DNA of 64,000 nucleotides, taken from the NCBI RefSeq assembly GCF_900607225.1, contig NZ_LR027842.1, positions 1,656,396-1,720,395 on the forward strand, written 5' to 3'. The stretch comes from [Pseudopropionibacterium] massiliense (lineage in GTDB: Bacteria; Actinomycetota; Actinomycetes; Propionibacteriales; Propionibacteriaceae). Below, piece by piece: positions 9,035-19,944 of the stretch. Position 1 is the first letter of the stretch, and every line of letters starts with the position of its first letter. The position numbers and the translations under genes were made by a program. The notes beneath the pieces are model-generated. The model worked only from the letters and a program-made list of their open reading frames with translations, did not search any database and was not told the DNA's origin.

Positions 9035-9996
9035 CGCGGCCACCTCGCAGCCATCATCACGGCCCCCAACGCCGCCACCACGGCGAAACCCAGCGCCCCG
9101 AACGCGTACTGCGCGGTCACCGGTTTCCTCACCTCTTCCGCGCCCACTGAGGAACCTATCCTCTTGTAGGCGTCCTTCAGACTGTCCGCGCTGTCCGCGG
9201 AAACCGACTCCCCGCCCGTGGTCGCGGAGATCGACCGGAGAACCTCGTTGTCCGGGGCGACGTTGTAGCGCTTCCCTTCCAGATCGACATAACCGTTCTC
9301 GGTTCCATAGGCAATGGTGAACACCGGCACACCGGCCTGCTGTACACGGGTCGCGCTTTCCGCTGGATCCGTTCCCGCGGTGTTGCCACCATCGCTCAAC
9401 ATCACGATCATTGCCGGGGCGGGTTCGGAATCGTCCCCGGGGGCAGGGGCTTCGCTGATGGCTCTGAGTGACTGGTCCAACGCGTCCCCGATGGCGGTTC
9501 CCTCCCTGAGCTCGAGAGTGCTGATGGCTCTGGTGAGCGCCCCTCGGTCCGTGGTGGGCGGCATGATCATGGAAGGAGAGCCGTTCAGGGAAACCAGGGC
9601 GACATTGTAGGAGTCGGGCAGTGCGTCAACGAATTGCTGTGCTGCCGCCTTGGCCGCGTCCAACCGGTTCGGTTCCACGTCGGTGGCCTGCATGGACAGT
9701 GATGTGTCTATCACCAGGACCACGGTGGCCCGTTCCCGTGGAACCTTCTCCGTTCCGAGCGGCTGGGCCCACGCCAGGGTGAGCGCCACCAGGGAACACA
9801 GCGACATGAAAACCGCCAGGTGTCGCGTCCACCTCCGCTGGGAGCCGATCACCCGACCCAGCACCCCGGTATTGGTGAAACGCAATGACGTTCTTCCCTT
9901 GAGACGCATCAGCACCAGGTAGGCGATGACGAGCGCGGGAAGAACCAGCAGCGCCCACAGACGCTCAGGAGTTTTGAAGGCCAGCCAGTCCATCAT
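9031..9996 (-). CDS. VWA domain membrane protein (BatA-like), first copy
   Basis: A 321-residue paralogue of the downstream gene: two N-terminal transmembrane helices (about residues 10-30 and 60-80), a VWA domain with MIDAS DTSLSMQATD and MLSDGGNT, and a C-terminal transmembrane helix ending in MMAARWPR. Its ATG overlaps the DUF58 stop (ATGA), so all three reading frames are coupled. The pair probably arose by tandem duplication and may form a heteromeric membrane complex, which is inference. Confidence 0.85.
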   Translation of the reverse strand: MMDWLAFKTPERLWALLVLPALVIAYLVLMRLKGRTSLRFTNTGVLGRVIGSQRRWTRHLAVFMSLCSLVALTLAWAQPLGTEKVPRERATVVLVIDTSLSMQATDVEPNRLDAAKAAAQQFVDALPDSYNVALVSLNGSPSMIMPPTTDRGALTRAISTLELREGTAIGDALDQSLRAISEAPAPGDDSEPAPAMIVMLSDGGNTAGTDPAESATRVQQAGVPVFTIAYGTENGYVDLEGKRYNVAPDNEVLRSISATTGGESVSADSADSLKDAYKRIGSSVGAEEVRKPVTAQYAFGALGFAVVAALGAVMMAARWPR

Positions 9997-11048
9997 CGAC
10001 TCACCCCCTGCGGCGGGGCGTGAAGGGCACTGGCAACCCGCCGGTATCCAAGGACGAAACGCGCGATGTCGGCAACCCAGTCGCGATCCGTGCGCAGCTG
10101 GATGTGCCCCGCTCCCGAGCGTCTGAGCGCCACCTTGATACGTTCACGCTGGGCACGAGAAGCCTCATCCATCCGCTGACGGGCGACAGGGTCGGACGTG
10201 TTGATGTAGCGCAGGAATGAGGTTTCCGGGTCACGGATCAGCATCTCACCGACGTCGGGAAACTCCAGCTCGTGCCGGTCCACCACCTCGACACACAGCA
10301 CCTGGTTACGAACCGCCAATCGCCTGATCGCCCGTTCCCAGGGCGGTGGACGGTCCGGGTCGAGCTCTGCTTCACCCGCGGTCAGGAAATCCGAGACCAC
10401 CACCCGCATGCCGCGGCGACGCTGGGAGCGTGCCATCTGCTCGATACCGTCCGCCAGTTCCAAGTCACCGGGGGCGTTGTCGGGCACGATGGGTTCGGTG
10501 AGCATCTGCCGCAGCATCCCGTACAGGGCGGTCCGTCCCGAGCGGGCTGGCAATCGTTTGATACGGTCGGGCAGCATCATCAGCCCGCCGAAACGATCTC
10601 CCATCCGCTGACTGAGGAAGCCGATCGTGGCGATGGCGGCGATGCCCAGATCACGCTTGGTGATGCCCTCGGTGCCCCAGTTCATCGACGGGGTCACGTC
10701 GAGCAGTCCCCACACCTCGAGTTCCCGATCAGCCATGGTGTCGCGAACATGGGGAACCGTGGTGCGTGCCGTCACGGCCCAGTCCATCATCCTGACATCG
10801 TCCTGACCCGGCTGGTAGGGGCGGGCATCGTTGGTGTCGGATCCCGGTCCGGGAAGCAGCCCCAGGTGATCACCATGGAGAAAACCCTCCAGACGACGGA
10901 CCACTGCGAGCTCCAGACGCCGCAGGGCGGCTTCCGGGGCCAGTTTGGTCAGCGGAATGGTGGGGCCGCTCGGCGTCTTCAGCACGGACGTGGCTGCCCC
11001 CGGGTCGCGGGGAGCCTGAGCTGCGGGTACGAAGATTGGGGAGGTCAA
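9993..11048 (-). CDS. DUF58 domain-containing protein
   Basis: A 351-residue protein with the DUF58 hallmark GLLPGPGSDTNDARPYQPGQDDVRMMDW-like region (G-x-D-x-R-x-Y-x-x-G-D) and a VWA-like fold (LLDVTPSMNWG). It has no clear membrane helices, unlike many DUF58 proteins. The start is uncertain: TTG at 11048 has a TGAGGT ribosome-binding site formed over the moxR stop and is preferred; GTG at 10985 is the alternative. The open frame upstream of 11048 overlaps moxR and is not coding. Operon partner of MoxR. Confidence 0.82.
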   Translation of the reverse strand: MTSPIFVPAAQAPRDPGAATSVLKTPSGPTIPLTKLAPEAALRRLELAVVRRLEGFLHGDHLGLLPGPGSDTNDARPYQPGQDDVRMMDWAVTARTTVPHVRDTMADRELEVWGLLDVTPSMNWGTEGITKRDLGIAAIATIGFLSQRMGDRFGGLMMLPDRIKRLPARSGRTALYGMLRQMLTEPIVPDNAPGDLELADGIEQMARSQRRRGMRVVVSDFLTAGEAELDPDRPPPWERAIRRLAVRNQVLCVEVVDRHELEFPDVGEMLIRDPETSFLRYINTSDPVARQRMDEASRAQRERIKVALRRSGAGHIQLRTDRDWVADIARFVLGYRRVASALHAPPQGVSR

Positions 11049-11055
11049 GGTGACC

Positions 11056-12117
11056 TCAGGCCTGACCGGGCTGGTAGCCGTGCTGCTGGTGACGTTGCTG
11101 ACGCGACTGGTCGTTCCACACGGGTGTGGGTGCCGGAACCATGGCCAGTATCCGATCCACCACGTCGGTGGTGAGAACGTTGTCCGCAACCGCGTCGAAA
11201 CCGAGCACGATGCGGTGGGACATGACGTCACGCGCCACGGCCTGGACATCGGTGGGGAGCACGTAGTCGCGGCCGTTGATCAATGCGAGGGAACGCGATG
11301 CGGCGACCAGGCCGAGTGTGGCGCGGGGGGAACAGCCGATCTGGATCACCGGTTCCAGATCCGGCATCCCGAACTCGGCTGGATCGCGAGTGGCGAGCAC
11401 GAGGCGCACGATGTACTCGCTGACGAGGTTGTGGACGAAAACCTTGGACGCCATGTCCTGCAGATGGCGCACCAGCCCGGGGTTCAGGACCTGTTCCGCC
11501 TGCGGAGGTTTGACGCTCATGCGCCTGAGAATCTCGAACTCCTCGTTTCCCCTCGGATAGGGCACGTCCACCTTCACGAGGAAGCGGTCCCGTTGGGCCT
11601 CGGGGAGTGGATACACGCCCTCCGACTCAACCGGGTTCTGGGTTGCGATCACGATGAACGGCTCAGGTGCCGGGTAGGTCCTGCCACCGATGGAGACCTG
11701 TTTCTCGGCCATCAGCTCGAGCATCGCGGACTGCACCTTCGCGGGAGCCCGGTTGATCTCGTCGGCCAGCACGAAATTGACGAAAACCGGACCGAGTTCG
11801 ATCTCGAAGGACTCGGAGCTGGCGGAGTAGATGCGGGTTCCAACGATGTCTGACGGCACCAGGTCGGGGGTGAACTGCACTCGGGCGAAATCCCCTCCCA
11901 CAACCGTCGCGAAGGAACGCACCGCCAAGGTTTTCGCGACACCCGGTACACCTTCGAGAAGGCAGTGGCCCTTCGCCAGAAGAGCCACCATCAACTGCTG
12001 GACCATGTGTTCCTGCCCGACGATGACCCGTTGCACCTGACTGATTGCCACGCCCAGGAGGCGAGCTGCATCGGCAATGGTGGTGGGCAGAGCTGGCTGC
12101 GCGCTGGGGGTAGTCAA
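11056..12117 (-). CDS. MoxR family AAA+ ATPase
   Basis: A 353-residue chaperone-like ATPase with Walker A GVPGVAKT, Walker B ADEINRAP, sensor 1 ATQNPVE and a C-terminal lid. MoxR ATPases work with VWA/DUF58 partners in maturation of cofactor or envelope proteins. I take TTG at 12117 as start because an AAGGAG site lies 8 nt upstream; the frame stays open to 12441 but would overlap the divergent gene at 12231. First gene of the four-gene minus-strand operon. Confidence 0.88.
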   Translation of the reverse strand: MTTPSAQPALPTTIADAARLLGVAISQVQRVIVGQEHMVQQLMVALLAKGHCLLEGVPGVAKTLAVRSFATVVGGDFARVQFTPDLVPSDIVGTRIYSASSESFEIELGPVFVNFVLADEINRAPAKVQSAMLELMAEKQVSIGGRTYPAPEPFIVIATQNPVESEGVYPLPEAQRDRFLVKVDVPYPRGNEEFEILRRMSVKPPQAEQVLNPGLVRHLQDMASKVFVHNLVSEYIVRLVLATRDPAEFGMPDLEPVIQIGCSPRATLGLVAASRSLALINGRDYVLPTDVQAVARDVMSHRIVLGFDAVADNVLTTDVVDRILAMVPAPTPVWNDQSRQQRHQQHGYQPGQA

Positions 12118-12230
12118 CTTGGAGTCTCCTTGAAACGATCGCGCACCACGATACCGCGCCTGCAGGAGCAGGACCGAGACGCGGTGGTCGAGGAGCGGAA
12201 AGACACTTCGATGTGGTGTCATAGTCCTTG

Positions 12231-13082
12231 ATGACTCAGCCACCAGACTCCGCACCCGAACATGCGGAGCACTTTCCCCTCCTCCCGGAGGACCCGGTTC
12301 GCGTGGGCGATTTCTGGATCGACTCACGCCTCGCGGAGAGCCCAGCGGGTGTTGTCTACTGCGCGCACGCGGACGGTTCGGATCCGGTGATGCTGATCCA
12401 CCTGCGCGACGGCGCGGCCTCCGATCCCGCGGCGCGGGCACGTTTCTCCGGCGAGATCAATGCCATGCACATCGACACCGTCGTGGCCCGTGGCGGCCAG
12501 GGCCAGGATGATGGCCGCATGGCAGTGCGTTTCCGGGACGAGGACGACGACCCGATCGTCGCCTCCCACCGCCCCCTCGCCCCGTGGGTGGCCCTGGCCT
12601 TCTCCGGTTCCCCCGGGGCCGTGGCCGAGGCACAGCGGGTGCTCGCCGCCGTCGATCTCGTGCACACCCCTCAGCTCGGCTCCCCCGCGGGGCCCGATTT
12701 CCAGATGCACTGGTGGCAGAACATCCGCCCGGGAACGTGGCGGATGTGGCCGCTTCCCTGGCCCGGCCGCAAGGACCGAGCCGGTTGGCTCACCCTGCTC
12801 ACGTCCTTCCTGCTGATGGTGCTGATCGCCTCCGTCGCGGTGCTGTTGGCGATCCTGGTGTTCCAGAACCAGCAGAAGGTACCGCCGCCCGCCCCCGTGC
12901 CGAGTTCCGCATCCGCTTCCAGTGGCGGATCCCCCAGCTCCTCCTCGGAGGAGCCGTCCTCCGGGGAGCCATCCTCAGCAGAACCCACGGAACCGGAGAG
13001 TCGCAGCGACACCCCCTCGATGGATCAGCCCTCGGGTGACTCCTCGGGACCGGGCAGTCCGAGCCCCGAGCGCAAGTTGTAG
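12231..13082 (+). CDS. Membrane protein with a degenerate kinase-like N lobe and acidic Ser/Pro/Glu tail
   Basis: A 283-residue protein I cannot assign to a named family. Residues ~25-80 follow the layout of a Ser/Thr kinase N lobe (VRVGDFWIDSRLAE, AGVVYCAHA, then ARFSGEINAM) but the glycine loop is eroded and the ATP-binding Lys position reads VMLIHL. A single transmembrane helix follows at about 188-212, then a low-complexity tail rich in Ser, Glu and Pro that would be extracellular. It is divergent from the moxR operon with a 113-bp shared promoter region; CATAGT at 12220-12225 could give a leaderless start. A link to the MoxR system is positional only. Confidence 0.65.
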   Translation: MTQPPDSAPEHAEHFPLLPEDPVRVGDFWIDSRLAESPAGVVYCAHADGSDPVMLIHLRDGAASDPAARARFSGEINAMHIDTVVARGGQGQDDGRMAVRFRDEDDDPIVASHRPLAPWVALAFSGSPGAVAEAQRVLAAVDLVHTPQLGSPAGPDFQMHWWQNIRPGTWRMWPLPWPGRKDRAGWLTLLTSFLLMVLIASVAVLLAILVFQNQQKVPPPAPVPSSASASSGGSPSSSSEEPSSGEPSSAEPTEPESRSDTPSMDQPSGDSSGPGSPSPERKL

Positions 13083-13199
13083 TTACCCGCCTTCACACCC
13101 AGTGCATTCGGGGAGCACAGGTAACGTACAAGTTGGTCCGGCTGAATGGTGATCGCCCAGAGGTAGCACCTCTCAATCTCGACCACCGAGGCAACAATC

Positions 13200-13772
13200 A
13201 TGCAATTTCTGCCCTACCTGGCCAACATCGCCGCGATCTGCGTTCTCGTCTTCGCCATCTACCTGCCACGGCATCACCGCCGTGACCTGGCGGTCGCCTA
13301 TCTGGGCGTCAACGTCGGTGTCATGGCGGTTTCCATCGGGCTGCTGAACAGCGCGGTCGCTGCTGGGCTCGGCCTGGGTCTGTTCGGGGTGCTGTCGATC
13401 ATCCGGCTCCGCTCCGACGAACTGGCCCAGCACGAGGTTGCCTACTACTTCAGCTCACTCGCGCTCGGTCTGCTCGGCGGGCTCGGCGGTTCCACCACAA
13501 CTTACGCGACCATGGCCCTCATCGTGGTGGTCCTGGCAGCGGCTGATTCCTCCCGGTTCCGAACGGGTGTCAGACGTGAGGTCGTCAACCTTGATCGGGC
13601 GATCACCGACCCCGAGGAACTCCGCTACGAACTGGCGACCCGTCTCGGGGGCCGGGTGCTCGGGGTGAACGTCCAGCGACTCGACTTCGTCGCCGACACC
13701 ACCCTCGTCGAGGTCCGCTACGCCCCGGGGGCCGGTCTCCCGGTCACCGAGAAGATGGAGGCCCTGCGATGA
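13200..13772 (+). CDS. DUF4956 domain-containing membrane protein
   Basis: A 190-residue protein with about four membrane helices in the first 110 residues and a soluble C-terminal domain. The core GLGLFGVLSIIRLRSDEL is diagnostic of DUF4956. Its ATG has a CCGAGG site upstream and its end overlaps the VTC gene by 4 nt. In many bacteria DUF4956, VTC-domain and CotH or secreted beta-helix genes travel together. The molecular role is unknown; association with synthesis or modification of a surface polymer is inference. Confidence 0.85.
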   Translation: MQFLPYLANIAAICVLVFAIYLPRHHRRDLAVAYLGVNVGVMAVSIGLLNSAVAAGLGLGLFGVLSIIRLRSDELAQHEVAYYFSSLALGLLGGLGGSTTTYATMALIVVVLAAADSSRFRTGVRREVVNLDRAITDPEELRYELATRLGGRVLGVNVQRLDFVADTTLVEVRYAPGAGLPVTEKMEALR

Positions 13773-14506
13773 GCCTGAGCGATCTGGCTCCCGTTCACCT
13801 TGACGAACTCAACGCGGCGGCCGAGTTCATGAGCCGGGTGGACCGCAAGTATCCACTGCACCAGCGCACCGCCGAGGCGATACTCGATTCCCTGCCGACC
13901 GGAACCAGGGTTCTGGACATCGGGGGAAGAACGGAGTTCGGGTACACATCCGTCTACTTCGACACCACGGCCCGCGATTCCTACCTGCTGGCCGCGCGGG
14001 GCCGGCCGCACCGGTTCAAGGTGAGGGTCCGCCACTACCGGGATTCGGGCGAGGCCTTCCTGGAGGTCAAGACCCGGCGCGGCGGAAGCACCGTCAAGGA
14101 ACGCATCCCCCACGATCCCTCGGCGCTGTTCGAGATCGCGCCCGAGCAGTACGGCTTCATCAGCGACCGCCTCGCTGCCGGGGGGATCCGCGGCATCCTC
14201 CCGCAGTGGCTGGGACCGTGCCTGGAAACCAGTTACCTGCGCACCACGCTGCTCGCCGCCGACGGCCGGGCCCGGCTCACCCTGGACCGGGAACTCGCCT
14301 GGACGGAGAACGGCCGCAGCCTGCGGGTCCCCCGGCTGGCGATCATCGAGACCAAGGCGGGGGCGTCCCCCAGCCCCGCGGACCGGATCCTCTGGTACCA
14401 CGGCTACCGCCCGCAACGGATCTCCAAGTACGCCACGGGACTCGCCGCCCTACACCCCGAGCTGCCCGCGAACCGCTGGCGCCGGGTCCTGAACCGACAC
14501 TTCTGA
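13769..14506 (+). CDS. VTC domain (polyphosphate polymerase-like) protein
   Basis: A 245-residue triphosphate-tunnel-type protein. Basic and acidic residues expected to line the tunnel are visible: SRVDRKYPL, FKVRVRHYR, FLEVKTRRG, KERIP, LTLDRELAW, IIETKAG and ISKYATG. VTC domains in yeast make polyphosphate from ATP; bacterial homologues beside DUF4956 are poorly characterised. The ATG overlaps the DUF4956 stop (ATGA), implying coupled translation and a joint function. Confidence 0.85.
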   Translation: MSLSDLAPVHLDELNAAAEFMSRVDRKYPLHQRTAEAILDSLPTGTRVLDIGGRTEFGYTSVYFDTTARDSYLLAARGRPHRFKVRVRHYRDSGEAFLEVKTRRGGSTVKERIPHDPSALFEIAPEQYGFISDRLAAGGIRGILPQWLGPCLETSYLRTTLLAADGRARLTLDRELAWTENGRSLRVPRLAIIETKAGASPSPADRILWYHGYRPQRISKYATGLAALHPELPANRWRRVLNRHF

Positions 14507-14532
14507 CCAACGAGAACGCCGAAGGACCGAAC

Positions 14533-15987
14533 ATGAAAATGCGAAATCTCAAACTCGGATTCGCCTCACTCGCGGCAGTCGCCGTCCTCGCCGCCTGCTC
14601 CCCGGCCACCGCGCTCACCGGCGCCTCCGGGGAAACCGCGACCCATTCCACCGCCACCGGCGACGGCGGAAGCAGCGAGGCCCTGACCGCCCTGCTCGCC
14701 GCGAATCAGAAATCCCACTACTCCCAGGACGACTCCGGCTACGACGAGTCCTCCGTTGTGGACATCACCCTCAACGGTTCCTCGGCCACCGCCTCGGGTG
14801 ACGGGGTCACGGTCGACGGATCCACCGTCACGATCACATCCGCGGGAACCTACCGTCTGACCGGTTCCCTGGCCGGGCAGGTGATCGTCAACGCCGACTC
14901 CCAGGACGTGAAACTGATCCTGAACGGCGTCGAGCTGACCAACCCGTCGGGTTCCCCGATGGTCGTCACGGCCGCGGACGAGGTGACCCTGATCCTCGCC
15001 GACGGCACCGAGAACACGGTCTCCGACGCGAGCACCTACGCGGACGCCTCCGGTGAGGCCCCGTCATCGGCCATTGACTCGGCCAGCGACCTCAGCATCG
15101 CCGGAAACGGGTCGCTGAGCGTCACGGGCAACAACAACGACGCGATCAACTCCGCGGACGGACTCGTCATCGCGGGTGGCGACGTCACGGTCAAAGCGGT
15201 CGACGACGGCATCCGGGGCAAGGACTACGTCATCGTCTCGGGAGGAACCGTCGACGTGGAGGCCACCGGCGACGGCATCAAGTCCGACAACGAGACCGAC
15301 GCCGACCGCGGCTACGTCCTGATCGAGAACGGAACCGTCAACATCACGGCCGGGGACGACGGCGTCAAGGGATTCAACGACGTCGCGATATCGGGAGGCT
15401 CCGTCACCGTCTCCGGGTCCCTGGAGGCGATCGAGGCCCAGACCCTCGTGATCTCCGGAGGTGAGACCCGGCTGACCAGCAGCGACGACGGCATCAACAT
15501 CTCCGGCGACAACCCGCAGGGGTTCACCATCACCGGCGGCACCGTCAGGATCGAATCGGAGGGCGACGGGCTCGACTCCAACGCCTCCGGGACGATCTCG
15601 GGGGGCAGCGTCGTGATCCTCGGCCCCACCATGGGAGGAAACGGCTCGGTCGACGTGCAGTCGGGGTTGACCGTCACCGGCGGTGAGCTGTGGGCGATCG
15701 GGGCCTCCGGCATGGCCGAGTCCCCTGCCGAGGGCTCCACCCAGGCCTTCGTGTTCGCGAACCTGAACGGCGGCTCCACCGGCGAGGTCTCCATCGCCGA
15801 TTCCAGCGGGAACGTGATAGCCACCCAGAGCTCCTCCAAGCAGTACTCCTCGGTGCTGTACTCAGGCCCCTCCATCTCGGCGGAAAGCAGCTACGAGATC
15901 CTGCTGGGCGGCAAGTCGGCCGGCACCGTCCCGGCCAACCAGTACGCGACCGGCACGAATCAGCAGAACGACCGGCCCGGAAGGTGA
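14533..15987 (+). CDS. Secreted lipoprotein with carbohydrate-binding beta-helix repeats (DUF4353-type)
   Basis: A 484-residue protein with a lipoprotein signal peptide (lipobox LAAC, Cys about residue 23). After a linker, short repeats of the type GGxVxVxAxDDGIxGxD recur (DDGIRGKDYVIVSGG, GDGIKSDNETD, DDGVKGFNDVAISGG, DDGINISGDN, GDGLDSNASG), as in carbohydrate-binding right-handed beta-helix proteins. The ATG at 14533 follows a GAAGGA site 26 bp after the VTC gene. It completes a DUF4956-VTC-beta-helix set. It is likely anchored outside the cell; what it binds is not known. Confidence 0.8.
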   Translation: MKMRNLKLGFASLAAVAVLAACSPATALTGASGETATHSTATGDGGSSEALTALLAANQKSHYSQDDSGYDESSVVDITLNGSSATASGDGVTVDGSTVTITSAGTYRLTGSLAGQVIVNADSQDVKLILNGVELTNPSGSPMVVTAADEVTLILADGTENTVSDASTYADASGEAPSSAIDSASDLSIAGNGSLSVTGNNNDAINSADGLVIAGGDVTVKAVDDGIRGKDYVIVSGGTVDVEATGDGIKSDNETDADRGYVLIENGTVNITAGDDGVKGFNDVAISGGSVTVSGSLEAIEAQTLVISGGETRLTSSDDGINISGDNPQGFTITGGTVRIESEGDGLDSNASGTISGGSVVILGPTMGGNGSVDVQSGLTVTGGELWAIGASGMAESPAEGSTQAFVFANLNGGSTGEVSIADSSGNVIATQSSSKQYSSVLYSGPSISAESSYEILLGGKSAGTVPANQYATGTNQQNDRPGR

Positions 15988-16002
15988 CCCGGTGAAGGCC
16001 GG

Positions 16003-16008
16003 TAGCCT
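16003..16008 (+). promoter_or_regulatory. -10 box of the HAD phosphatase gene (leaderless)
   Basis: TAGCCT ends 6 nt before the ATG at 16015, and no ribosome-binding site is present, so a leaderless transcript is likely. Confidence 0.5.
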
Positions 16009-16014
16009 GATGAC

Positions 16015-16809
16015 ATGAAACCGGCCCTGATCGCCACGGACCTGGACGGCACCTTCCTGGGTGCGAACGCCGTTCTCCTCCAGTCGAACCTGGCGGCGGC
16101 ACGACGAGCCGTCGAGGAGGGTGTCGTCCTCGTGATCGCCACGGGCAGGCCCAGGCGCTGGCTCGACGCACTGGCGGAGCTGCGTGCCCTGGATCCCGTG
16201 GCGATCTCCAGCAACGGGGCCGCCGTCGGCCGGCTGGCAAGACCCCGCCCCGACTTCCTCCACCCGATCGAACCGGAACGGGCCCTGGCCTTCTCGGCGG
16301 CGCTGCCGCCGGAACTCGAGGTTTCATTCGCGGTGGAGTACGAGCACGGGTGGGGTCGCGAACCCGGCTACCCGGTTGGGCACTTCTCCGGGGCCGACCA
16401 GGTGGCAGGCCTCGCCGACCTGGTCACGGCCGCCCCGATCATCAAGGTGCTCGCCCGCACCCGCCACGCCGACACCCACGCCTTCTCCCCCGTGGCCGTC
16501 GCCGCCGCGGGAGAGCTCCTCCAGGCCACCTTCTCCTGGCACGACGTGTGCGGCACCGTCGAGCTGTCGGCGCCGGGCGTCACCAAGGGCGCCGCCCTGG
16601 CGAGGCTGCTGGAGGAGATCGGCGTCGATGCGGCCGACGCGGTCGCTTTCGGTGACATGCACAACGACCTGGGGATGCTGGAGCTGGTGGGCCGGGGCTA
16701 CGTCATGGCGGACGCCGATCCGTGCCTGCTCGGCCGGGGTTTCACCCGGATCGGCCCCAACAACGAGGGGGCCGTCGGCGAACAGATCCTGCGCCTGCTG
16801 GATGCGTGA
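16015..16809 (+). CDS. HAD superfamily hydrolase, Cof-type
   Basis: A 264-residue phosphatase. Motif I is DLDGTFLG, motif II lies in ISSNGA, the conserved Lys is in VTKGAAL and motif III/IV is FGDMHNDLGML. The Cof subfamily removes phosphate from sugar phosphates, FMN or pyridoxal phosphate; the substrate cannot be read from sequence. It has its own likely leaderless promoter, so it need not belong to the lipoprotein operon 27 bp upstream. Confidence 0.88.
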   Translation: MKPALIATDLDGTFLGANAVLLQSNLAAARRAVEEGVVLVIATGRPRRWLDALAELRALDPVAISSNGAAVGRLARPRPDFLHPIEPERALAFSAALPPELEVSFAVEYEHGWGREPGYPVGHFSGADQVAGLADLVTAAPIIKVLARTRHADTHAFSPVAVAAAGELLQATFSWHDVCGTVELSAPGVTKGAALARLLEEIGVDAADAVAFGDMHNDLGMLELVGRGYVMADADPCLLGRGFTRIGPNNEGAVGEQILRLLDA

Positions 16810-16846
16810 ACCGCATCACCCAGCGCCCGCAGGGTGGGCGGTAATG

Positions 16847-16885
16847 ACACCGAGGACCGCCCGCTCCCGGAACCGTCCCCGGTGT
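16847..16885 (-). terminator. Hairpin downstream of glycyl-tRNA synthetase
   Basis: ACACCGAGGAC (16847-16857) pairs with GTCCCCGGTGT (16875-16885) with one mismatch and a 17-nt loop. It lies directly after the synthetase stop in the convergent gap with the HAD gene. Confidence 0.45.
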
Positions 16886-16887
16886 TC

Positions 16888-19926
<3,039 letters not shown>

Positions 19927-19944
19927 CGTCAGCACCGGGCCAGA

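Noticed and set aside
14206-14532. Longer frame for the beta-helix lipoprotein starting inside the VTC gene
   Set aside because: The segment overlaps the VTC coding sequence and lacks a signal peptide; the ATG at 14533 gives a proper lipoprotein signal.
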